Of a stretch of DNA of 64,000 nucleotides, positions 1 to 7,191 are shown piece by piece. The notes beneath the pieces were generated by a model. The model searched no databases. It was not told where the DNA came from and worked only from the letters and a program-made list of their open reading frames with translations. Every line of letters starts with the position of its first letter. Position 1 is the first letter of the stretch. Source of the stretch: JBFJKD01 sp041601945 (lineage in GTDB: Bacteria > Pseudomonadota > Gammaproteobacteria > Pseudomonadales > Porticoccaceae); assembly GCA_041601945.1 (NCBI GenBank), contig JBFIHG010000009.1, positions 9,918-73,917 of the forward strand, written 5' to 3'. A program made the position numbers and the translations under genes.

Positions 1-190
1 CCAGCGCTTCCTGCAGGTAATTTTCGCCAAAATGCCGCAGGCCCGCGCGCCAGGCGGCTTCTACGGCAGCGATGGGCTGTCCTTTACTAACCGCCAGAAG
101 GTTGATGGCATTGGCATTTCTACCGGCGTTGGCCGCGTTTTTTTGCCTGCGGGTGGTGACTTCGTTGAGGTTGTGGGTAATATTAGGCAT
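1..190 (-). CDS. yggS: YggS/YBL036C-family PLP-binding protein, N-terminal part (cut by window edge)
   Basis: The first 63 codons of a pyridoxal-phosphate homeostasis protein, read on the minus strand from ATG at 190-188 and running off the left end. The peptide contains LLAVSKGQP, in which Lys36 is the expected PLP-binding lysine, and then AWRAGLRHFGENYLQEAL, the conserved FGENYxQE motif of the family. Family members bind PLP and help control its cellular pool; no catalytic turnover is firmly established. The gene diverges from pilT across 62 bases, the arrangement found in Pseudomonas. The C-terminal three quarters lie outside the window. Confidence 0.9.
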   Translation of the reverse strand, partial: MPNITHNLNEVTTRRQKNAANAGRNANAINLLAVSKGQPIAAVEAAWRAGLRHFGENYLQEAL

Positions 191-252
191 ATACTTGTGG
201 GCGCCACTGGCCGCACACGTCGGCGGCTTACCAATAAAAACGGGATCGAGTA

Positions 253-1287
253 ATGGATATTACAGAATTATTGGCGTTTAGTGCCAAACAAGGGGCTTCG
301 GATTTACACCTTTCGGCCGGCTTGCCGCCGATGATTCGTATCGACGGCGACGTGCGTCGCGTCAACTTGCCAGCCATGGATCACCGTCAGGTGCACGCGT
401 TGATCTATGAAATCATGAACGATAAGCAGCGTCGCGACTTCGAGGAATTTCTGGAAACGGATTTCTCCTTCGAGGTGCCGGGGGTGGCTCGATTTCGGGT
501 TAACGCGTTTAACCAGAACCGCGGTGCGGGGGCGGTGTTTCGTACCATTCCGTCGCGAGTGTTGACTTTGGAAGACCTTGGGTTCGGCCAGGTGTTTCGC
601 GATATTTCCATGTTTCCGCGGGGACTGGTGTTGGTGACGGGGCCCACGGGTTCCGGCAAAAGTACTACCCTGGCTGCCATGGTGGATTACGTAAACGACA
701 ATCGCTACCACCATATTCTGACCATTGAGGACCCCATTGAGTTTGTCCACGAAAGCAAAAAATGCCTGGTTAACCAACGCGAAGTGCACAAGGATACCCA
801 CGGTTTTGCCGAAGCGCTCCGCTCCGCATTACGGGAGGATCCGGATATTATTCTGGTTGGGGAAATGCGCGACCTGGAAACCATCCGGCTGGCTCTGACC
901 GCCGCCGAAACCGGCCACCTGGTGTTTGGCACCTTGCACACCACATCGGCGGCCAAGACCATCGACCGCGTGGTCGATGTGTTCCCCGCCACGGAAAAAT
1001 CCATGGTGCGGGCCATGCTGTCGGAATCATTGCAGGCGGTAATTTCGCAAACCTTGATGAAAAAAATCGGTGGGGGGCGGGCTGCCGCCAACGAGATCAT
1101 GATTGGTACGCCCGCGATTCGCAATCTGATCCGCGAAGACAAGGTAGCGCAAATGTATTCGGCGATACAAACCGGTGCAGGCCACGGTATGCAAACCATG
1201 GATCAATGCTTACAGCGTATGGTTCAGCAAAAAATTGTCACGCGCGAAGTCGCGCGCGAAAAAGCCAAAATGCCAGATGATTTCTAA
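253..1287 (+). CDS. pilT: Type IV pilus retraction ATPase PilT
   Basis: Cytoplasmic hexameric ATPase that depolymerises the type IV pilus and so drives twitching. At 344 residues it has the usual PilT length. Visible motifs are an N-terminal SDLHLSAG stretch (about 16-23), Walker A GPTGSGKST (130-138), an Asp box TIEDPIEF (157-164), Walker B DIILVGEMRD (198-207), a His box HLVFGTLHT (222-230) and the PilT-specific AIRNLIRE motif near 295, which is needed for retraction. ATG at 253 follows a GGGATCGAG-like ribosome site. The gene lies 61 bases before pilU and is probably co-transcribed with it. Confidence 0.97.
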   Translation: MDITELLAFSAKQGASDLHLSAGLPPMIRIDGDVRRVNLPAMDHRQVHALIYEIMNDKQRRDFEEFLETDFSFEVPGVARFRVNAFNQNRGAGAVFRTIPSRVLTLEDLGFGQVFRDISMFPRGLVLVTGPTGSGKSTTLAAMVDYVNDNRYHHILTIEDPIEFVHESKKCLVNQREVHKDTHGFAEALRSALREDPDIILVGEMRDLETIRLALTAAETGHLVFGTLHTTSAAKTIDRVVDVFPATEKSMVRAMLSESLQAVISQTLMKKIGGGRAAANEIMIGTPAIRNLIREDKVAQMYSAIQTGAGHGMQTMDQCLQRMVQQKIVTREVAREKAKMPDDF

Positions 1288-1348
1288 CCGTCACGACAGC
1301 ATTATTCGCCCCGTTTATTTGCGAAATTGCCGTTAAGGAGAAAGCGCC

Positions 1349-2509
1349 GTGGAACTCGATACGTTATTAAAACTGATGGTTGAAAAAGAAGCGTCCGATT
1401 TATTTGTCACCCGTGGGGTGCCGCCCAGCATCAAGATACACGGCAAGGTTATTCCGGTTGGCAAGACGGCACTCTCTCCCGAGCGGGCGCGGGAGCTGGT
1501 GGAAGGGGTTATGGACGAAAAGCAGCGCACAGAGTTTAACGAAAATAAGGAACTTAACTTCGCTATTACCTCCCCCGCAGTGCCCAGCGCACGCTTTCGG
1601 GTGAGTGCATTTTATCAGCGCAACGATGTGGGAATGGTGCTGCGGCGTATTGAAACCGTGATCCCCACCACCGAAGAATTGATGATTCCTGATATTCTTA
1701 ACGAACTGGTGATGAGCAAGCGCGGGATTATTATTTTCGTTGGCGCCACCGGCACCGGCAAATCCACGTCGCTGGCTGCCATGATTGGTCATCGCAACAA
1801 TAATTCCAAAGGACATATTATTTCGGTGGAGGATCCGATTGAGTTTATCCACCCACATGGCGGATGTATCATCACGCAGCGGGAAGTGGGCATTGATACG
1901 GAATCCTTTGAAGTGGCATTGCGCAACACTCTGCGCCAGGCTCCCGATGTTATACTGATCGGTGAAATTCGCTCGCCGGAAACCATGGAACACGCGATCA
2001 CCTTTGCGGAAACCGGACATCTGGTGCTGGCCACGTTACACGCCAACAACGCCAACCAGGCGCTGGATCGCATTCAGCATTTTTTCCCGCCGGAACGGCA
2101 CTCGCAGCTGTGGATGGACTTATCCCTCAATATGCGGGCGATGATTGCTCAGCAATTGGTCCCCACGGCCGATGGTAAAGGGCGGCGGGCCGCCATCGAA
2201 ATTCTGATTAACACGCCGTTGGTCGGCGATCTGGTGCGCAAGGGCGAAGTGCACAAGCTCAAGGAGTTGATGACGCGCTCTAACGAACTGGGAATGCAAA
2301 CGTTTGACCAGTCCCTGTACCGACTCTACGACGAGGGAGTGATTACCTACGAAGATGCGATTGCCCATGCGGATTCGAAAAACGATTTGCGCCTGATGAT
2401 CAAGCTAAAATCAGAGACAGATGCAAACTATTTGTCCAATGCCGCCGACGATATGGAAATGGAGGAAGAGGATAGCGGGGATCGTTTCCGCTTGTTCCAG
2501 CGGGAATAA
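1349..2509 (+). CDS. pilU: PilT-dependent retraction ATPase PilU
   Basis: Second retraction ATPase, 386 residues, which in characterised species assists PilT rather than replacing it. It opens with EKEASDLFVTRG, has Walker A VGATGTGKST (131-140), the Asp box SVEDPIEF, Walker B VILIGEIRS and the His box HLVLATLHA. A C-terminal acidic tail (MEMEEEDSGD) is typical of PilU and absent from PilT. It starts with GTG at 1349, well placed behind AAGGAGAAAGCGCC. An inverted repeat just past the stop (2510-2515 with 2524-2529) has no T-run, so no terminator is claimed. It converges with ruvX. Confidence 0.96.
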   Translation: MELDTLLKLMVEKEASDLFVTRGVPPSIKIHGKVIPVGKTALSPERARELVEGVMDEKQRTEFNENKELNFAITSPAVPSARFRVSAFYQRNDVGMVLRRIETVIPTTEELMIPDILNELVMSKRGIIIFVGATGTGKSTSLAAMIGHRNNNSKGHIISVEDPIEFIHPHGGCIITQREVGIDTESFEVALRNTLRQAPDVILIGEIRSPETMEHAITFAETGHLVLATLHANNANQALDRIQHFFPPERHSQLWMDLSLNMRAMIAQQLVPTADGKGRRAAIEILINTPLVGDLVRKGEVHKLKELMTRSNELGMQTFDQSLYRLYDEGVITYEDAIAHADSKNDLRLMIKLKSETDANYLSNAADDMEMEEEDSGDRFRLFQRE

Positions 2510-2545
2510 ATCCAGCCATCGAGCTGGATGTCGTAGAGTGTCTGT

Positions 2546-2974
2546 CTATGGGGTGCGCTCACAGGAGGGATCCGCCAGCCAGGTCTGTAGAATTAGCGCG
2601 GCGGCGATACCATCCACGGGTTTTTTGCGGTTGTAGGTGCTGCCGATGCCCGCAACCTCCTTTGCTTCTATTGTAGAAAGTCGCTCATCCACCATTTTAA
2701 CCGGTAGGCCAAGCCGACCCTGAAGACGTCGGGCGAACTTGCGTGCCCGTGCGCACAGTTCGCTTTCAGAGGCGTCCATATTGAGCGGCAATCCCACTAA
2801 TAACAGAGTCGGTTGCCAAGTCGCGACCAGCGCGGTTAGTTGGGGCCAGTCCGGCTGACCGTCCCGGGCCTTGAGTACGGCAATGGGTTGCGTATTACCG
2901 GTCAAGGTCTGGCCGGTGGCCACACCGATCTGCTTGGTGCCGTAATCAAACGCCAGTATGGAAATCGAAAGCAT
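2546..2974 (-). CDS. ruvX: Putative pre-16S rRNA nuclease / Holliday-junction resolvase-like RuvX (YqgF)
   Basis: A 142-residue RNase-H-fold nuclease. In Escherichia coli YqgF is linked to maturation of the 16S rRNA 5' end. The N-terminal strand LAFDYGTKQIGVA carries the catalytic Asp10. LLVGLPLNMDAS and VDERLST supply the other conserved catalytic-site segments. It is the last gene of the gshB-tonB-yqgE-ruvX operon and starts 8 bases after yqgE stops. In Pseudomonas the pyr genes follow at this point, whereas here pilU converges directly. Confidence 0.95.
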   Translation of the reverse strand: MLSISILAFDYGTKQIGVATGQTLTGNTQPIAVLKARDGQPDWPQLTALVATWQPTLLLVGLPLNMDASESELCARARKFARRLQGRLGLPVKMVDERLSTIEAKEVAGIGSTYNRKKPVDGIAAALILQTWLADPSCERTP

Positions 2975-2982
2975 GAAGTGGG

Positions 2983-3570
2983 TCAGGCGTGACCGGCAAT
3001 GTAGCTAAGTTGACGCAGATCGACCCCAATGCGCGCGGCGGCAAGGCTGGCGAGTTGTTCAGTGGGTGTGTCGAACAGCAGCTCTGGATCGGCGGGAACG
3101 GTTAGCCAGGCATTTTCGGCCAGTTCCTGTTCCAGTTGACCCGGGCCCCAGCCTGCATAGCCGAGAAATATAAGCAAACTTCCCGGCCCCTGGTTGGCGG
3201 CGATATCGACGATAATATCCCGCGATGCGGTGAGATTGATTTCGCGGCCAGTGGCAAGGGTCGACTCCCACGTCCTCGGTCCGGGGCGGTGTAGCACAAA
3301 ACCGCGCTCCAGTTGTACGGGCCCACCCGCCAACAGGGGTTTGTCCCCGAGGGTGGAGGGGAAATCGAGATCGAGCTGCTGAAAAATTTTGCTGATGGGC
3401 GCACCAGTGGGCCGGTTGACAGTTAACCCCATCGCCCCTTCCTCCGAATGTTCGCAAAGGTAAACGACGGTCTGCGCAAAGCGTGCATCGAGCATCCCCG
3501 GCATGGCAATCAACAGCTGGTTGCGCAGACTGGAAAACGACGGTTCATCGGAAAAATGTTGGCTGGCCAT
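2983..3570 (-). CDS. yqgE: YqgE/AlgH family protein (DUF179)
   Basis: A 195-residue cytoplasmic protein with typical family segments: LLIAMPGMLDARFAQTVVYL near the start, GAMGLTVNRPTG, the PLLAGGPVQLERGFVLHRPG block, and FLGYAGWGPGQLEQEL towards the end. The biochemical function is unknown. The name AlgH comes from a role in alginate regulation reported in Pseudomonas. It sits between tonB (48 bases upstream) and ruvX (8 bases downstream), a pairing conserved across gammaproteobacteria. Confidence 0.94.
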   Translation of the reverse strand: MASQHFSDEPSFSSLRNQLLIAMPGMLDARFAQTVVYLCEHSEEGAMGLTVNRPTGAPISKIFQQLDLDFPSTLGDKPLLAGGPVQLERGFVLHRPGPRTWESTLATGREINLTASRDIIVDIAANQGPGSLLIFLGYAGWGPGQLEQELAENAWLTVPADPELLFDTPTEQLASLAAARIGVDLRQLSYIAGHA

Positions 3571-3618
3571 AGTTCTAGTATTGGGGTGGATCGTCGTGAT
3601 TACAAGCGCCAGGCTAAG

Positions 3619-4491
3619 CTACTTTGTCAGCAGCCGATCCCCTGGCACAAAGTGCCAGGTGCGAATAATCTCAAGTTTGTCCCAGGCGCGCATTTCCCGT
3701 GGGAACGGCGCGAAGGGTGAGGCCAGGCGTATAATGCGTACGGCCGCCTGATCCAGAACCCGCTCACCTGAGCTGAGTAATATTTCCACCCCGTCCACGG
3801 AGCCGTCGGGCAGAATCGTCACCGCCACCCGCAGGTCGCCGAAGATCTGCTTGCGGCGTGCCTCTGCCGGGTAATTGCGGTTGCCTGCTTCCTCCACCTG
3901 ATCTACCCAATAGCGCAAATAGGCTGCCTGGTCGGCGGCCCGGGTGCTGGCGGCGGTCAGTCTTAGTACCCGTGGCATGCGGCTGTACTCGGCTTTTTTG
4001 ATGTCGAGTTTAGCGCGCAGGCTGGCAACTTCCCGGACCAGAGCCTGCGGAATTGGGTTCGACTCCGGGGCAAAGTCCCCCGGGTTATCAGCAGTTTCCG
4101 TGGATGACTGTATACGGCTTGTGGACACTGTGGTGACCAGCGTCGTGCCTGGTTGAGCAGCGATCTGTTGCGGTATTGGCGGGGCAATGGGTTGCGAATC
4201 GCGCATCTGTGAGGCGCTAATATCGGGGATATGGTCGTTGGTCATCTCCTGCTTTTGCTCCGATGCGCCACTGCCGATTTGATTGCTCTGCGCCAGATAG
4301 TCCGCCTGCTCCGGCGCGGCTTTGCTGAGGTGTTGGGCCAGGGTTACTTCGAGAGTCGGGGCCCGCAGGGGAGATTTCTGGAACTGGAAGCCCACGCCGA
4401 AAATCAGCATGGCGTGCACCGCCACCGCCAGGAACAGTCCGAAGCCAAGACGGTCGCTATCTTCGCTGTACGTGGTGTGCATCATGCTCAT
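3619..4491 (-). CDS. tonB: Energy transducer TonB (TonB3-like, twitching locus)
   Basis: A 290-residue TonB-family protein. One N-terminal transmembrane helix (about 15-36, LGFGLFLAVAVHAMLIFGVG) is followed by a long periplasmic linker with a modest proline-rich part (about 100-115) and a probable coiled coil (about 150-172). The TonB C-terminal domain follows, recognisable from VTILPDGSVDGVEILLSSG and a WHFVPG end. In Pseudomonas aeruginosa the gene in this position (tonB3, between algH and gshB) is needed for normal twitching and pilus assembly. A similar role here is inferred from position, not sequence. It begins 20 bases after gshB ends. ATG codons at residues 3 and 4 are alternative starts. 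Confidence 0.85.
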   Translation of the reverse strand: MSMMHTTYSEDSDRLGFGLFLAVAVHAMLIFGVGFQFQKSPLRAPTLEVTLAQHLSKAAPEQADYLAQSNQIGSGASEQKQEMTNDHIPDISASQMRDSQPIAPPIPQQIAAQPGTTLVTTVSTSRIQSSTETADNPGDFAPESNPIPQALVREVASLRAKLDIKKAEYSRMPRVLRLTAASTRAADQAAYLRYWVDQVEEAGNRNYPAEARRKQIFGDLRVAVTILPDGSVDGVEILLSSGERVLDQAAVRIIRLASPFAPFPREMRAWDKLEIIRTWHFVPGDRLLTK

Positions 4492-4511
4492 TGTTAGTTA
4501 ATGACGCCCTG

Positions 4512-5459
4512 TTACTCGATACGCCGAGCAATGGCATTCATAAACTGTTCGCCGATGCGGGTATCCTGTTCCCGGTCAATCTCGCGCACGCAGGTTGGAC
4601 TGGTGACGTTAATTTCGGTGAGATAGTCGCCAATCACGTCCAGCCCCACAAACAGAAAGCCATTTTCCCTGAGGGTTGGGGCCACCTCGGCAACAATCCA
4701 TTTGTCCCGCTCACTGAGTGGTTGCACAATCCCGGCGCCGCCCGCCGCGAGATTGCCCCGCGTTTCCCCGACCGCCGGAACCCGCGCGAGGCAGTAAGGT
4801 ACCGCCTCCCCGTCCACCACCAGTATGCGTTTGTCGCCATCGATTATCTCGGGAATATAGCGCTGCGCCATGATGGTGCGCGTGCCCAATTCTGTCAGGG
4901 TTTCGATAATCACGCTGACGTTGGGGTCGTCCGGCCGGGCCCTGAAGATGCCGGTTCCGCCCATACCGTCGAGCGGCTTAAATATTACGTCGCCGTGTTC
5001 GCGGAAAAAACTTCTCAGACGCACGGGGTCGCGGCTGACCAGCACCGGGGGCGTGCACTGTGGAAACTGCGTTGCGAAAATTTTCTCATTACAGTCGCGC
5101 AAGCTCTGGGGAGGGTTCGCCACCAGCACCCCGCTACGTTCGGCCACCTCGAGCAAATACGTTGTGTAGATATATTCGCTGTCGAACGGCGGATCCTTGC
5201 GCATCAGAATTCCGTTGAGGGCGGTCAGCGGGCGGGTAATCGGTTCACCGAGCTCGAACCAGTGTTCTGTGGAGTCGTATACCCGCAGGGGGGTTTGCCG
5301 CGCCGAGGCGATGCCGTTAGCGAGAAAAATATCTTGTTGCTGCATATACATCAGCGACCAGCCACGTTGTTGCGCAGCCAGTAACAGGGCTAACGTGGTA
5401 TCTTTTTTAACGTTAATCTGTTCGATAGGGTCCATGACGACCCCGAGCGTAATTGGCAT
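4512..5459 (-). CDS. gshB: Glutathione synthetase
   Basis: ATP-grasp ligase that joins gamma-glutamylcysteine and glycine to form glutathione. At 315 residues it matches the family. It has VVMDPIEQINVKKDTTLALL at the N terminus (the prokaryotic GshB domain), the nucleotide-binding loop KPLDGMGGTGIFR, the MAQRYIPEI segment, GDKRILVVDGE, and GLDVIGDYLTEINVTSPTC for metal and ATP binding. It is the first gene of the gshB-tonB-yqgE-ruvX operon and diverges from pilG over about 260 bases. The product also supports the glutathione-dependent formaldehyde dehydrogenase at 35.9 kb. Confidence 0.97.
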   Translation of the reverse strand: MPITLGVVMDPIEQINVKKDTTLALLLAAQQRGWSLMYMQQQDIFLANGIASARQTPLRVYDSTEHWFELGEPITRPLTALNGILMRKDPPFDSEYIYTTYLLEVAERSGVLVANPPQSLRDCNEKIFATQFPQCTPPVLVSRDPVRLRSFFREHGDVIFKPLDGMGGTGIFRARPDDPNVSVIIETLTELGTRTIMAQRYIPEIIDGDKRILVVDGEAVPYCLARVPAVGETRGNLAAGGAGIVQPLSERDKWIVAEVAPTLRENGFLFVGLDVIGDYLTEINVTSPTCVREIDREQDTRIGEQFMNAIARRIE

Positions 5460-5675
5460 AAGTGCAACCCGGGTTAGTACGTCTCGCGCGTACAGTGAGT
5501 GCTGTTTCGAGCGAGAGCGATTTAGTAGCGTAGCCTAAGGTACGGTGAACTGCGCCGCGAGGCAACCATATCGACGATATTGTACATATTTAGAGACGTA
5601 ATTCCCCATTGAATCCGCCGGTTATGGATAATATCTGGATATTGTGTTAAAAGTGTGCGGATGCTTTGCAGCAGG

Positions 5676-5695
5676 CCGTTAATAACCGTTAATAA
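5676..5695. repeat. 10-base tandem duplication upstream of pilG
   Basis: CCGTTAATAA occurs twice back to back, followed by a third partial copy (CCG), in the divergent gshB/pilG control region about 30-45 bases before the pilG start. It is too short to identify as a known operator. A regulator site or a slippage product are both possible. Confidence 0.5.
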
Positions 5696-5722
5696 CCGAA
5701 GTTAAGTCAGGAACAGGTGATC

Positions 5723-6139
5723 ATGGGGGACAGCCCGGATACATTAAAAATCATGGTGATCGACGATAGCAACACCATTCGGCGCACCGCAGAAACGCTG
5801 TTATCCAAAGCCGGTTGCGAGGTCGTAACTGCGGTGGATGGCTTCGATTCGCTGGCGAAAATTGCCGATTTTAAACCCGATATTATTTTCGTCGATATTA
5901 TGATGCCGCGCCTCGACGGCTACCAAACCTGTGCGCTAATAAAAAACAATAGCCAATTCAAAAGCACTCCCGTGGTCATGTTGTCCAGCAAGGACGGACT
6001 GTTCGATAAGGCCAAAGGGCGCATCGTCGGGGCCGATGAGTATCTGACCAAGCCCTTTAGCAAAAACGAGTTGTTTGAAATGCTTGAAAAGTTTTCATCC
6101 CGGCCGTTGGCGGACAGTCCTGAATCTCCTGCTGTGTAG
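5723..6139 (+). CDS. pilG: Twitching motility response regulator PilG
   Basis: Single-domain CheY-like receiver of the Pil-Chp system. In Pseudomonas, PilG promotes pilus extension and, through FimV/FimL, stimulates cAMP synthesis. The receiver signature is complete: an acidic pair in MVIDDSN, the phospho-acceptor Asp58 in IIFVDIMMPRLDG, SSKDG, and the conserved lysine in LTKPFSKNE. I start at ATG 5723, which is correctly spaced from AGGA at 5708-5712. A GTG two codons earlier (5717) is the alternative. It is the first gene of the pilGHIJK-chpABC cluster. Confidence 0.95.
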   Translation: MGDSPDTLKIMVIDDSNTIRRTAETLLSKAGCEVVTAVDGFDSLAKIADFKPDIIFVDIMMPRLDGYQTCALIKNNSQFKSTPVVMLSSKDGLFDKAKGRIVGADEYLTKPFSKNELFEMLEKFSSRPLADSPESPAV

Positions 6140-6190
6140 CAGGTGTTCGCCACACCATGGAAGCCGCAACAAGGAAATTGAGAGAAGTGT

Positions 6191-6553
6191 ATGGCAAAAG
6201 TACTGATTATTGATGACTCCCAGACGGAGACCCACAAGCTGACGGGTCTGTTGGAAAAGAATGGCTTTACCGTGCTTGCTGCGCTGAGCGGTGAAGAGGG
6301 CATTCAGGTTGCCAAAGACGAACAGCCGGACGTGGTGCTGATGGACATTGTGATGCCCGGACTTAACGGATTTCAGGCCACTCGTCAGTTGACCAAAGCG
6401 AAAGAAACCGAACATATTCCGATCATTATCGTTACCACCAAGAACCAGGAAACGGACCGCGTTTGGGGGACCCGACAGGGTGCCAAGGCCTACCTGACCA
6501 AGCCCGTTACGGAAAGAGATTTACTGAATACGATCCGGCAGGTCGCGGGATAA
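6191..6553 (+). CDS. pilH: Twitching motility response regulator PilH
   Basis: A 120-residue stand-alone receiver. Residues 7-9 (IDD) and Asp52 (VVLMDIVMPGLNG) form the phosphorylation pocket, with VTTKNQETD and LTKPVTERD completing it. In Pseudomonas, PilH opposes PilG, favouring retraction and acting as a phosphate sink. It lies 51 bases after pilG. Its end is 14 bases before the likely pilI start. Confidence 0.96.
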   Translation: MAKVLIIDDSQTETHKLTGLLEKNGFTVLAALSGEEGIQVAKDEQPDVVLMDIVMPGLNGFQATRQLTKAKETEHIPIIIVTTKNQETDRVWGTRQGAKAYLTKPVTERDLLNTIRQVAG

Positions 6554-6567
6554 TAAACGGGGGGGTT

Positions 6568-7110
6568 GTGGATCGGGAAAATGAGGCTTTTACAGCGTTC
6601 CACGCGCTTGCCCAACGCTTTGTGCAGGGAGCTCGGCCGCTGCCTGCCCAGGTCGATTTCACCCCGGTACAAACGGCGGTCTGCTTTTCGGTGCTCGGTT
6701 ACAACCTGGCGGTGTCGCTGAACGATTTATCCGAGTTGCTGGAAGTGCCGAGTTGCACCGGTCTGCCGCGGGTCCAGCCATGGGTCAAAGGCGTGGCGAA
6801 TGTGCGCGGAAAACTTCTGCCGGTAATCGATTTCCCGGCTTACCTGGGGGGGCGCCTGGTATCGCCGCCCAAGCAGCAGCGCATTTTAGTCATTGATAGT
6901 CAGGGAGTTTTTGTGGGTTTGCAGGTGGATAACATTCAGGGCATGCGTCATTTCCGGGTCGACCGCTACCAGCAGGCACCAGACGGGGTGCCGGAGTCGC
7001 TGGGTCGCTACGTGACAGGCAGTTTTGCCGGGGACGACGACTCAGCCTGGCTGCTATTCGACCCCCATGCCCTGATCGGCGATAGTATGTTTATGGGTGT
7101 TGCGGTGTGA
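6568..7110 (+). CDS. pilI: CheW-like adaptor PilI
   Basis: A CheW-fold scaffold that couples the receptor PilJ to the kinase ChpA, 180 residues from the chosen start. CheW features are visible in CFSVLGYNLAVSLNDLSELL, the VKGVANVRGKLLPVIDFPAY block and ILVIDSQGVFVGLQVDNIQG. The frame is open upstream to 6463, but that stretch overlaps pilH and has no family similarity. GTG at 6568, behind AAACGGGGGGG, gives the expected length. Confidence 0.93.
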   Translation: MDRENEAFTAFHALAQRFVQGARPLPAQVDFTPVQTAVCFSVLGYNLAVSLNDLSELLEVPSCTGLPRVQPWVKGVANVRGKLLPVIDFPAYLGGRLVSPPKQQRILVIDSQGVFVGLQVDNIQGMRHFRVDRYQQAPDGVPESLGRYVTGSFAGDDDSAWLLFDPHALIGDSMFMGVAV

Positions 7111-7191
7111 GCGGGGGTGTGACAGTGCAATCGCGCACCGCGCTACGATAAAGTTAAATCAGATGGCGGTTAAAGTCGGGAGCTATTCGTA

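Noticed and set aside
2510..2529. Inverted repeat between pilU and ruvX as a bidirectional terminator
   Set aside because: A 6-base stem with 8-base loop and no T-run on either side is too weak.
4491..5384. A 297-codon plus-strand open frame opposite gshB
   Set aside because: It mirrors the well-supported glutathione synthetase on the other strand, has no recognisable motif, and is explained by codon bias of the real gene.
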